Below are positions 24,464-31,542 of a DNA stretch of 31,542 bases, piece by piece. A program made the position numbers and the translations under genes. The notes under the pieces were generated by a model. The model saw only the letters and a program-made list of their open reading frames with translations. It did not search any database and was not told where the DNA came from. The stretch is from the NCBI GenBank assembly GCA_043778625.1, contig JAYWFU010000024.1, forward strand, positions 1 to 31,542. Direction: 5' to 3'. Numbering within the stretch: position 1 is the first letter of the stretch; each line of letters opens with the position of its first letter. The DNA comes from JACMRI01 sp043778625 (lineage in GTDB: Bacteria > Bacteroidota > Bacteroidia > UBA4408).

Positions 24464-25711
24464 TTAAAATTTAATGCAGGGTAATAGTGCCACATTGCGT
24501 GGGCGAGTTACCCCTATGTAATTGGCTAATGCTGGTTCGCTTAAAACAGTAGCAGAATTAATTGCTAATGACCAAGAGGTTAAAGTAGTTGCAGGTGGAT
24601 ACGATACCGCGTCATACTTGTCAGCACCATATAAACTTTGATAACTTCCTGAATTAGATTGCATAATAATAGGACTATAGGTAGGATCGAAGTCACCAAC
24701 AACTAATGTCCCTGCTTGTTTACTCCCCACAGTCCGTAATACAGTATTATCAACTCCGCGTCCGTTATCAATGCCACGTACAAACTCGCCCCGCAAATCG
24801 GGTACACTAAAGTTAGCCCCAGCACCACCATACACATACCCAATAGCAGTAAATAATTCGGGGTATTGCGTAGTAGCATACGAAGCTCCGTCGCACACTA
24901 CATAACCACGAGGCGCAGTTGCATTAGCAAAATAGCTTACCGTGCCAGCAGGAGTATTTAGGCAATCCCAAGTACCATCAAACGCATACACCCCTTTTAA
25001 GTCGGTATCATACACTTGCAAGCCAGCTATGGGAGCAACAATAGCAATGCGCTGAACGGTTGTCATACGAGGCATTGCAAAGCCTGCTGTAGTACTTACC
25101 ACCTCTAGCATTGCTGAAGCATTAGGTACTTGCGCTATACCCACATTACCGTTGTCGGTTATATTAAAATCTAAATTACCGTTATGGCTTATTACAAAAT
25201 GATTAGGCGTAGCATAAGTTTGTCCTCTGCGCACAATATCCCAATAATCAGTTTGATTTTCGGCAGTTAATTGTATTGCATGAAAATTATTAGCCGTTGA
25301 ATGCAAATGTAATTTTCGTTGAGGGTTAGTTGTGCCAATACCTACATTACCATTGGTGTTTAGCATGCGCATATACTCCGTATTAGCTACTTTAAACACT
25401 AAGTCAAACGCATTAGTTGTACCCAAAAAGCTAGTAGCAGTAGCATTGCTGTTACCTGTAAGTAGCCAGGCATCAGCACTTGAGGGTACTAATATTACAT
25501 CGCCATTGGCATCAACTGATAATGATGTACCATTAGCCAATGTGGGTACTGTAGCCGATGTTAAATTAGTAAAACGCAAACCCGATACGGCAGGCAAGGC
25601 TGATTTAATTTCCAATGTGTTATTAGGTGTAGTAGTCCCAATACCTACGTTTTGTGCAATTGATGGCATACTAATTATTAATAGTAGTACCGAAATTTTA
25701 ATTGTGTTCAT
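24464..25711 (-). CDS. secreted protein with C-terminal phage tail-collar domain
   Basis: This 415-residue protein has a signal peptide (MNTIKISVLLLIISMPSIAQ), then repeats of the type NVGIGTTTPNNTLEI and NVGIGTTNPQRKLHLH (about 21-150), which occur in Bacteroidota tail-fibre-like exoproteins. A further block, ASAMLEVVSTTAGFAMPRMT, leads into a phage tail-collar domain from about residue 252 (GTVSYFANATAPRGYVVCDG ... FSVPDLRGEFVRGIDNGRG), ending with RPRNVALLPCIKF. The protein is probably exported and surface-exposed; it is not a prophage gene, since no structural phage genes are nearby. It starts 34 bp after the OmpA-like gene and may be the last gene of the T9SS operon. Confidence 0.85.
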   Translation of the reverse strand: MNTIKISVLLLIISMPSIAQNVGIGTTTPNNTLEIKSALPAVSGLRFTNLTSATVPTLANGTSLSVDANGDVILVPSSADAWLLTGNSNATATSFLGTTNAFDLVFKVANTEYMRMLNTNGNVGIGTTNPQRKLHLHSTANNFHAIQLTAENQTDYWDIVRRGQTYATPNHFVISHNGNLDFNITDNGNVGIAQVPNASAMLEVVSTTAGFAMPRMTTVQRIAIVAPIAGLQVYDTDLKGVYAFDGTWDCLNTPAGTVSYFANATAPRGYVVCDGASYATTQYPELFTAIGYVYGGAGANFSVPDLRGEFVRGIDNGRGVDNTVLRTVGSKQAGTLVVGDFDPTYSPIIMQSNSGSYQSLYGADKYDAVSYPPATTLTSWSLAINSATVLSEPALANYIGVTRPRNVALLPCIKF

Positions 25712-25745
25712 TAGTTGTGTATTTTTAAAATTAAGCTAAATTATT

Positions 25746-27584
25746 TTACTGTACTCGCACTATTTGTATACGCCGTTCGCTGGCGGCTTTTATCGAATAT
25801 ACTGATTTTTGCGTATCGTTTACGTTATCGCTAATGGTGCTATCGGCAGCGTCTTCGCCAATATTAGCCTGTGTAAATATTAATTTATTTTGAATATGTA
25901 AATTTTTAACGAATGGTTTTTGTAGCAAATCATTGCGTAACGACGCTATACGACGCTTAGCTAATTTTTTATTATAATCAGTAGTGGCCAATGGTGAGCA
26001 AAAACCTTTCATAAGTATAGTTACTGACGAATCTTTAAACTGTTGTAGTTTTTGTAAGTAGTGTGTAAATAACTGTAAATCAGTATAGCCTGCGGTTACG
26101 TGGTCTTCAAAAAAATCGTGCATATCATTGCTCGCTTGAGTTGTTTGTAATGCACTAAGCCCTTTGGTATATTCGTTAGTATATTTTGTAAGCATTGCAT
26201 TATATGTAGCATAAGTTTGGGTGTAGCTTAACATAGTTACGGTATCAGTAGTTCGGGGATTAGGTTCGTCGTTATGAAAGTAGAGTGTGAGTGGTAACAA
26301 GGCATTAATTTTATTGGTATAAATAATAGCGCTATCCGTTTCATTTTTAGGGTTAATTACAACTCGTGCCACAGCATCTAAGTTGTGCGTCCACACATCA
26401 TTACAACACGTGGTAAAGTTATTTTGCTTGCATGGTTTGTTACTTACCCAAGCTGCTTTGTTAGCACTATTGTTTTGTGCATAATACACTTCGTTATAGC
26501 TCGTATTAACTGTGGCTCCTAAATTTACAGGTGTGCCAAAGCTATGGGTAACATTATTATAATTACTCACTACAATATCATACCCTCCAAAACCATTGCT
26601 ATAATTGGTAGAAAAATAAAGTGCTGAGTCATATTGCGAATAAAATGGCGTAGTGCTATTGCCCTGAGTATTGCATTTAGCAAGGTGTATAGGGGTTGTG
26701 TAATTAGTAGTAGTGAGTTGCGTACTCATGTACAAATTGCGTTGCGCTCCATCGGTTGCACTATATATAATACGCAATGTGTCGTTAATATATGCAATAC
26801 AGGGCTGCACAGGCTTGGTAGTTGGAACTGAAATTTCGTACCATTCAGTAGCTACTATATTACTAGTGTTTAATGTAGCTACTTCTAATTTATTTTTAAC
26901 AACGTTATAACCTACTGTGTTTACACTACCTACAAGCGCAGCATTATAGTTTATATTAATTAAGTTAGGAAACACTACTATAGTTTTTCCACGCTGTTGC
27001 ACATAATTAGTTACAGCAGTGCCACTGTCAAATCGGGCTACTAATAATGTAGTGCTATCCACAAAATTGGGGTACAACTCCGAATACTTGGTATAGGCAC
27101 TATCTACAAACACAGCTATATTTTTAAGTTTTGATTTTAACTGTGCTATGGCGTACTCGCAGCTTTTTAGGCGCTGTGTACAGTAGTTATATTCAGGCGT
27201 TGTACTTAATTTTTTAGTATTAATACTCAATTGTTTTTTATACAATTTTAAAGCACGCTTGTACTCTTGCTTAGCTTCGTAGCATTGTGCTAGCGTGTAA
27301 AAAGCTAACTGTGTTTTCTTTTTTTCTACCCTATTGGTATAGGTATTTAATAGTTGAGTGGCTTGTGCATATTCACGCAGTTCAAATGCACTAACGCCTG
27401 CAATGTACAAATACGTAGGATTCAATGAATCCACCATTAATAACTGCGACGCTAGTGCAAGTGCATCGTTATAATTTTTTTGTTCAAAATTAGTTTGTGC
27501 TAAGCGTGTTAATTTGCGGTGCGACTGCGCCTTTAACGTTACCGTACTGCACCACAATAGTAGTATTAAATATATACGGGGCAT
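25746..27584 (-). CDS. TPR / beta-propeller / OmpA-like periplasmic protein (PorE-like)
   Basis: This 612-residue exported protein has a signal peptide (MPRIYLILLLWCSTVTLKAQ). It shows TPR-like helices at about 23-145 (FEQKNYNDALALASQLL, LYIAGVSAFELREYAQATQL), a central beta-rich region of about 165-405 with repeats resembling PD40/WD40 blades (TPFYSQYDSALYFSTNYSNGFGGYDIVVS), and a C-terminal OmpA-like domain (about 500-612, GFCSPLATTDYNKKLAKRRI). This order matches T9SS-associated OmpA-family proteins such as PorE, which bind peptidoglycan in the periplasm. The start overlaps the PorP/SprF gene by 19 bp, pointing to translational coupling. Gaps between sequence motifs and the blade count are my estimates. 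Confidence 0.8.
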   Translation of the reverse strand: MPRIYLILLLWCSTVTLKAQSHRKLTRLAQTNFEQKNYNDALALASQLLMVDSLNPTYLYIAGVSAFELREYAQATQLLNTYTNRVEKKKTQLAFYTLAQCYEAKQEYKRALKLYKKQLSINTKKLSTTPEYNYCTQRLKSCEYAIAQLKSKLKNIAVFVDSAYTKYSELYPNFVDSTTLLVARFDSGTAVTNYVQQRGKTIVVFPNLININYNAALVGSVNTVGYNVVKNKLEVATLNTSNIVATEWYEISVPTTKPVQPCIAYINDTLRIIYSATDGAQRNLYMSTQLTTTNYTTPIHLAKCNTQGNSTTPFYSQYDSALYFSTNYSNGFGGYDIVVSNYNNVTHSFGTPVNLGATVNTSYNEVYYAQNNSANKAAWVSNKPCKQNNFTTCCNDVWTHNLDAVARVVINPKNETDSAIIYTNKINALLPLTLYFHNDEPNPRTTDTVTMLSYTQTYATYNAMLTKYTNEYTKGLSALQTTQASNDMHDFFEDHVTAGYTDLQLFTHYLQKLQQFKDSSVTILMKGFCSPLATTDYNKKLAKRRIASLRNDLLQKPFVKNLHIQNKLIFTQANIGEDAADSTISDNVNDTQKSVYSIKAASERRIQIVRVQ

Positions 27585-28582
27585 GTGGTACGTGTGGGTA
27601 TTTTAATTTTTTGTAATTGAATAATATAACTAATAAAAAACTCAGTAGCACCTCTACCGCCTGTGGCTTGTTTAAGTCCCGATGTATTTATATCATAACT
27701 CAACTCGGCGTGTACGTGCCTATAATCAACTCCAACAGCTAGTATTGGTGCATCTTTCCAACGATACATTACTCCACCCATTGCGTTAAATGGTGCGCCG
27801 TCTATTATTTTAATGTTTTTTAAAATACGAACACTTGTAATTTGCTCGTTGTATTTTCCTTGAAACGCACTATACTGATTTACTATTAATTGTACACTAT
27901 TACTTACCGTTTGCGTGGCTTGCAGTGTAAATATTGATTTGTATGCCAATACATTTTTCACCCCGTTAAAACTTTGGATAGGCTTATTAACATGCTGTAA
28001 CGCAATGCCTGCAAGCAATTGCGAACGGTTAATTTTTTTGTACCCTAACGCTCCAATGTTAATATCTAAATAGCGTAATGATGATTTTGCAAAATTTTCG
28101 TTGTTACTATTACCACTACTGTATTGATCGCCTACAAATTGTGATGTAAATTTTAATTTACTTTCGTCAAAGCTCCACTGATGGTACCCTACTGAACTCC
28201 CTACGGAAACGTAGCAGGTAGAGTCTCCAACGTTTTTACGAAACGAATTATTTAAACTCACGTGCGTTTGTTTTAAGTTTCCATCGCCTGCCTTATCGGT
28301 GTACACGGTTAATCCTACACCTTGATTTATGTTACGCAACGGCAACCAATTATGGGCTAATTCGCCATTAAAATTTAGGGTAGAATATGGTACAGGCACT
28401 GCGCTCCATTGCGTACGATACGCTGCACTAACCCTTGCTATACCATAAGGTAATACCGCTGTTGCCGCTGGATTAACATTTACCACATTATTATAGGCTT
28501 GCGAAAAATGCACATCTTGCCCTTGCGTAGTAGTAACAAATAACATAAAAATTAACAATGCATGTAAATATTTTATTTTCAT
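27566..28582 (-). CDS. PorP/SprF family T9SS outer-membrane protein
   Basis: This 338-residue protein has a signal peptide (MKIKYLHALLIFMLFVTTTQGQ) and the PorP/SprF N-terminal signature DVHFSQAYNNVVNVNPAATA, followed by YRTQWSAVPVPYSTLNFNGE. It continues as beta-strand-rich sequence typical of an outer-membrane barrel. SprF-type proteins work with T9SS to secrete and attach adjacent-encoded gliding-type adhesins such as SprB. It abuts the upstream 888-aa adhesin gene with no spacing and overlaps the OmpA-like gene by 19 bp, so it probably handles that adhesin. It need not mean the cell glides. Confidence 0.93.
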   Translation of the reverse strand: MKIKYLHALLIFMLFVTTTQGQDVHFSQAYNNVVNVNPAATAVLPYGIARVSAAYRTQWSAVPVPYSTLNFNGELAHNWLPLRNINQGVGLTVYTDKAGDGNLKQTHVSLNNSFRKNVGDSTCYVSVGSSVGYHQWSFDESKLKFTSQFVGDQYSSGNSNNENFAKSSLRYLDINIGALGYKKINRSQLLAGIALQHVNKPIQSFNGVKNVLAYKSIFTLQATQTVSNSVQLIVNQYSAFQGKYNEQITSVRILKNIKIIDGAPFNAMGGVMYRWKDAPILAVGVDYRHVHAELSYDINTSGLKQATGGRGATEFFISYIIQLQKIKIPTRTTCPVYI

Positions 28583-31249
28583 CTATCGTATTAATGTAAC
28601 GTTACCTTGTTGCTCTAATTTTTGCCCTCCTCTACACGTCAGTTTTACAATGTAAGCATAAGCACCTGCATCTTGTAACAAGCCATTGTATGTGCCGTCC
28701 CAGCCTTTTTTAATAGTGTTGGTTTCAAATACTTTTTGCCCCCAACGGTTGTACACCACTATGGTGCATTCGTCATTGGGGTTTAGTGCCAAACCTTTTA
28801 ATATAAACTCATCATTTACACCGTCGTTATTAGGCGTAAACCCCGTAGGTATTAGCACATAGGGTTCTTTACATTCATTATGTAATACAACTATGCGCAC
28901 ACTATCTCCCAAATTAAATACACAACCCAAGCTATCTTTAACACTTGCGTAATAAGTGGTAGATTGTGTGGGCGTTACTAAATACGAAGAAGGAACAGCG
29001 TGAGGGCTATTATCATTTATTAATATACTTTGTAAACTATTACTAATACTAGCAAAATTAAGTAACGAGTTTTCTCCTACCACAATAGTATCATTAACTG
29101 CAGTTAGGTTAAGTTGTGTGTTAGTTTTAGTCTGCGATACTTTTATTACTACCGTATCTTGCGTTACACAGGTGTCAGCACTGGTTACAATATTGGTTAA
29201 TGTGCAATAGTATGTAATGCTCGAATCAGTTACTGTTGTTGGGCTTTGCACCTGCGTGCTATCTAATAATTGGGTGGGTGTCCAGTTATACTGCTGAGCG
29301 TATTGCGCCGTAATGTGCATGGGTGTAGCTTCGCACACAATAATAGTTTGTTTTTTGCCTAGTGGTAAATTAAAGTTGTTAATCTTTTCCGTCTTTATAG
29401 CCTTACACCCTTTGTTATCAGTAACGGTAAGCACCACAAAAAACACTCCTAGCTGGCTATAAGTGTGTGTGTACGATTCGTTTTGCCCTGTACCGTTTTG
29501 CGATCCTCCATCTCCCCAAGTTATTAATGATGATGTTATACTTTGATTAGGCGTAGTACTTTCATTTATAACAGTTACGGTACTTGTGCAATTTCCTTTA
29601 TCAAAGTTAATAATAGCCGTAGGCAATTGGTTTACCGTAACTTTTATACTATCACGTTGTGGGCACACTTCGCCATTACTTGATGTGGTGTTAGCATTAA
29701 TGTAATAATACATTGTTGTATCACCCGTTATTGTTGGGTTATTAATCGTGGTGTTATCAATATTTACATTGGGGCTCCATTGTGGGTTAGTACAATTAGC
29801 AATATTTAACATAGTTGTATAATTCTTACAAACTTCTATATCATTAGTGTTTAAGGGTGTTTGCGCAGGTACCATTATTTGCTGCGTAATAGTATCTTTA
29901 CAGCCATTAGCAGTAGTAGTTATTACTTGTGCCGTGTAGTTATTAGCAGAGTAAGCATGTTGCAATACACTATCGTTACTCGTAGTACCATCACCCAATG
30001 TCCATTGGTATTGTACTGGATATACTGCATTTACTGCTGTGGCAGTAAACTTAACGGTATCTTGGCAAGCAATACGTGTAAAATTAGCTTGCGCTTGAGG
30101 CTTAATAGCTACGTGTAGTTTTTTAACAACAGTATCGTTACAACCTTTTTTAATACCATAAGCTATTAGGCTTACATCAAAATATCCAGTATCAGGGTAA
30201 GAATAATTAGGAGTAGTTAAACGAGAAGTATCACTTAGTGAGGTAGTGTTTCCAAAGTTCCAGCTATACCCATTAGCTCCCGTGCTATTATTAGCAAAAT
30301 TAACGGTTACAGGCGTTTGATTAGTACACAGCAAAATAGGTACGATAGTAGCAGCAGTGGTAAATTTTTGGCATACTACTACGTTAAACTGAAAGTCGCG
30401 CAGGGTTTCACTTATCAATACTCCATTACGATATTCCTTACATTTAATCCCTACTACAAACTGCCCCTGAGTGTTTGGCGTGGCAGTAAGCAAACCCGTG
30501 TGAGCATCTATTTTCATAGGTATTCCGCCCATCATATTGTTAGTGTTATAAGGGGCTTGCCACGCTACATTAACATACGGCGGATTATTAGGCGGCTGTG
30601 GCATAGGTATGTTTTGATCTGCACCATCTAAAGGCAAATACAAATCGTACACTAAGGAATCGCCATCGTAATCAATGGCAGAGTGGTCAAATACTAAGGG
30701 CTTGTCAGCACACAAAAATAATTGTGGCCACGCCTTAAATACAGGGTTACTATTATTACTATTTACGATTAAGCTATCCGTTGGAATTTTAGCTATATAG
30801 CTTGCTCCTGCTGCATTGGGGCTAATAATATTTAATATAGTTATGTTGCGACAACAGCGTTGATACACAATTTGGTACCCCCCTACACGCAAAGGCAAAG
30901 TAACGGTATCAACATATATGGCACGCTCGTAACATACATTAACTGGGGGTTTATAGCACGAATCCTCTAGCGAGGGCGGTATGTTTACAATACTACGTGG
31001 CGCAGTACGAATATCTTGTAATAAATTATTGTTTACATCAAATATACCAATACTTGCAGGCGCATCAAACGGAGGTACACCGTTATAACAATCTCTGAAC
31101 ATGGTAAGTGTAAGTTCGTATTTATCATTACCCAAATACCTATAATTCATATTACCGCCAACAATATGTGTGGCATAACTACTTGCACTATACGCTACTA
31201 CTAATAGTAATGTAATTATAGCAATAGATATGTACTTACTCCCCGCCAT
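28583..31249 (-). CDS. PKD-repeat adhesin with CHU_C (gliding motility-associated) C-terminal domain
   Basis: This 888-residue protein has a signal sequence (about 1-27). The N-terminal domain starts THIVGGNMNYRYLG (about 28-300), which is conserved in this class of Bacteroidota exoproteins. Three PKD-like domains follow at about 316-380, 386-460 and 545-621. The C-terminal CHU_C/type-B T9SS sorting domain occupies about 793-888 (IPTGFTPNNDGVNDEF ... VYNRWGQKVFETN ... YIVKLTCRGGQ). It should be secreted by T9SS and held on the cell surface as an adhesin; the ligand is unknown. It starts 2 bp after the upstream CHU_C gene and is followed directly by the PorP/SprF gene. Confidence 0.92.
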   Translation of the reverse strand: MAGSKYISIAIITLLLVVAYSASSYATHIVGGNMNYRYLGNDKYELTLTMFRDCYNGVPPFDAPASIGIFDVNNNLLQDIRTAPRSIVNIPPSLEDSCYKPPVNVCYERAIYVDTVTLPLRVGGYQIVYQRCCRNITILNIISPNAAGASYIAKIPTDSLIVNSNNSNPVFKAWPQLFLCADKPLVFDHSAIDYDGDSLVYDLYLPLDGADQNIPMPQPPNNPPYVNVAWQAPYNTNNMMGGIPMKIDAHTGLLTATPNTQGQFVVGIKCKEYRNGVLISETLRDFQFNVVVCQKFTTAATIVPILLCTNQTPVTVNFANNSTGANGYSWNFGNTTSLSDTSRLTTPNYSYPDTGYFDVSLIAYGIKKGCNDTVVKKLHVAIKPQAQANFTRIACQDTVKFTATAVNAVYPVQYQWTLGDGTTSNDSVLQHAYSANNYTAQVITTTANGCKDTITQQIMVPAQTPLNTNDIEVCKNYTTMLNIANCTNPQWSPNVNIDNTTINNPTITGDTTMYYYINANTTSSNGEVCPQRDSIKVTVNQLPTAIINFDKGNCTSTVTVINESTTPNQSITSSLITWGDGGSQNGTGQNESYTHTYSQLGVFFVVLTVTDNKGCKAIKTEKINNFNLPLGKKQTIIVCEATPMHITAQYAQQYNWTPTQLLDSTQVQSPTTVTDSSITYYCTLTNIVTSADTCVTQDTVVIKVSQTKTNTQLNLTAVNDTIVVGENSLLNFASISNSLQSILINDNSPHAVPSSYLVTPTQSTTYYASVKDSLGCVFNLGDSVRIVVLHNECKEPYVLIPTGFTPNNDGVNDEFILKGLALNPNDECTIVVYNRWGQKVFETNTIKKGWDGTYNGLLQDAGAYAYIVKLTCRGGQKLEQQGNVTLIR

Positions 31250-31251
31250 AC

Positions 31252-31542
31252 TTATCTCAACAGCGTTACAGTACCATTTTTTTCAATAACATTGCCGTAC
31301 AAATCCTTGTAACGCACTATCCACACGTACACATCTTGTTTGGCTTCGGCGCCCTTGTTCATGCCGTCCCACGATTGGTGTGGTGTTTGGCTATAAAATT
31401 GTTTTACTCCCCATCGGTCAAATACTATAAACTCGTAGCCATCAGGGCTTACAAACACACCACGTGGCACAAACGCCTTGTTGGCCTCAATGCCACTACC
31501 CGGTACAAATGCATTGGGCACGTACAACGTAGGCGCATGCTG
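31252..31542 (-). CDS. C-terminal end of another CHU_C (gliding motility-associated) protein
   Basis: Only the last ~96 residues are in the window; the frame stays open to base 31542, so the gene continues beyond the edge. The visible sequence is almost the whole CHU_C domain: LYVPNAFVPGSG, VFDRWGVKQFYSQTP, WDGMNKGAEAKQDVYVW, ending GTVTLLR. The N(G)DGxND acidic loop typical of the domain is altered (GSGIEANKAFV here). Its ending resembles the 888-aa adhesin's (GNVTLIR), so the two are probably paralogous cargo proteins in one operon, 2 bp apart. Everything N-terminal to the sorting domain is unknown. Confidence 0.88.
   Translation of the reverse strand, partial: QHAPTLYVPNAFVPGSGIEANKAFVPRGVFVSPDGYEFIVFDRWGVKQFYSQTPHQSWDGMNKGAEAKQDVYVWIVRYKDLYGNVIEKNGTVTLLR

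Noticed and set aside
24464..25711. Prophage remnant because of the tail-collar domain
   Set aside because: The protein has a signal peptide and Bacteroidota-type exoprotein repeats, and there are no capsid, tail, lysis or integrase genes around it.
1..31542. tRNA, rRNA, CRISPR arrays or intact insertion sequences
   Set aside because: I found no cloverleaf with a TTCGA-type T-loop, no rRNA core sequence, no regularly spaced repeats and no transposase reading frame by eye. Dedicated tools could still detect a small RNA.

Overview
The window comes from an AT-rich member of the phylum Bacteroidota. The evidence is a block of type IX secretion system (T9SS) genes (CHU_C/gliding-motility C-terminal domains, PorP/SprF, an OmpA-like protein with TPRs), secreted proteins with T9SS sorting domains, a GSCFA protein, a bacillithiol-associated YtxJ protein, and promoter motifs of the Bacteroidota form TTTG-N19-TAnnTTTG with no consistent Shine-Dalgarno sequence. 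I cannot place it reliably below phylum; a Chitinophagales-like or Sphingobacteriia-like bacterium is possible. It reads as ordinary chromosome. I see no rRNA, tRNA, CRISPR array, integrase or intact insertion sequence.

Layout. (1) 1-4777: end of a surface Ig-like protein (edge-truncated), then ybeY and ytxJ on the minus strand, then a DUF1016/YhcG PD-(D/E)XK nuclease and a secreted M61 peptidase. (2) 4778-9202: a terminator and AT-rich inverted repeats, a large membrane-bound patatin-like phospholipase, then convergent GSCFA protein and hemE. (3) 9203-12938: a divergent promoter region, then acpP, fabF, rnc and a family-4 glycosyltransferase on the plus strand, with a 42-bp perfect palindrome between acpP and fabF. 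(4) 12939-15733: a decayed PKD/T9SS-sorting gene, a small secreted protein and a long-form purF. (5) 15734-21582: a 67-bp palindromic element, then a minus-strand block read as hbd-like, S4-domain protein, purA, feoA, feoB, sprT-like. (6) 21583-24455: a secreted T9SS type-A cargo protein, a GT28-like glycosyltransferase and an outer-membrane-like protein. (7) 24464-31542: a tightly packed minus-strand T9SS operon, read as CHU_C protein (truncated by the window edge), 888-aa PKD/CHU_C adhesin, PorP/SprF, TPR/propeller/OmpA protein, and a secreted protein ending in a phage tail-collar domain.

The genes group into housekeeping (haem, fatty acid, purine, ribosome and RNA processing, iron uptake) and cell-surface construction (T9SS cargo and partners, peptidase, lipase, glycosyltransferases). 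Part 7 looks like a self-contained module in which secreted repeat proteins are encoded next to their probable outer-membrane partner and a peptidoglycan-binding periplasmic partner. No gene-free stretch exceeds 300 bp; the longest are 9203-9439, 15734-15954 and 21583-21784, each described below. I do not see a clearly new defence or mobile system. The most interesting unexplained items are the palindromes and the composition of the T9SS operon.
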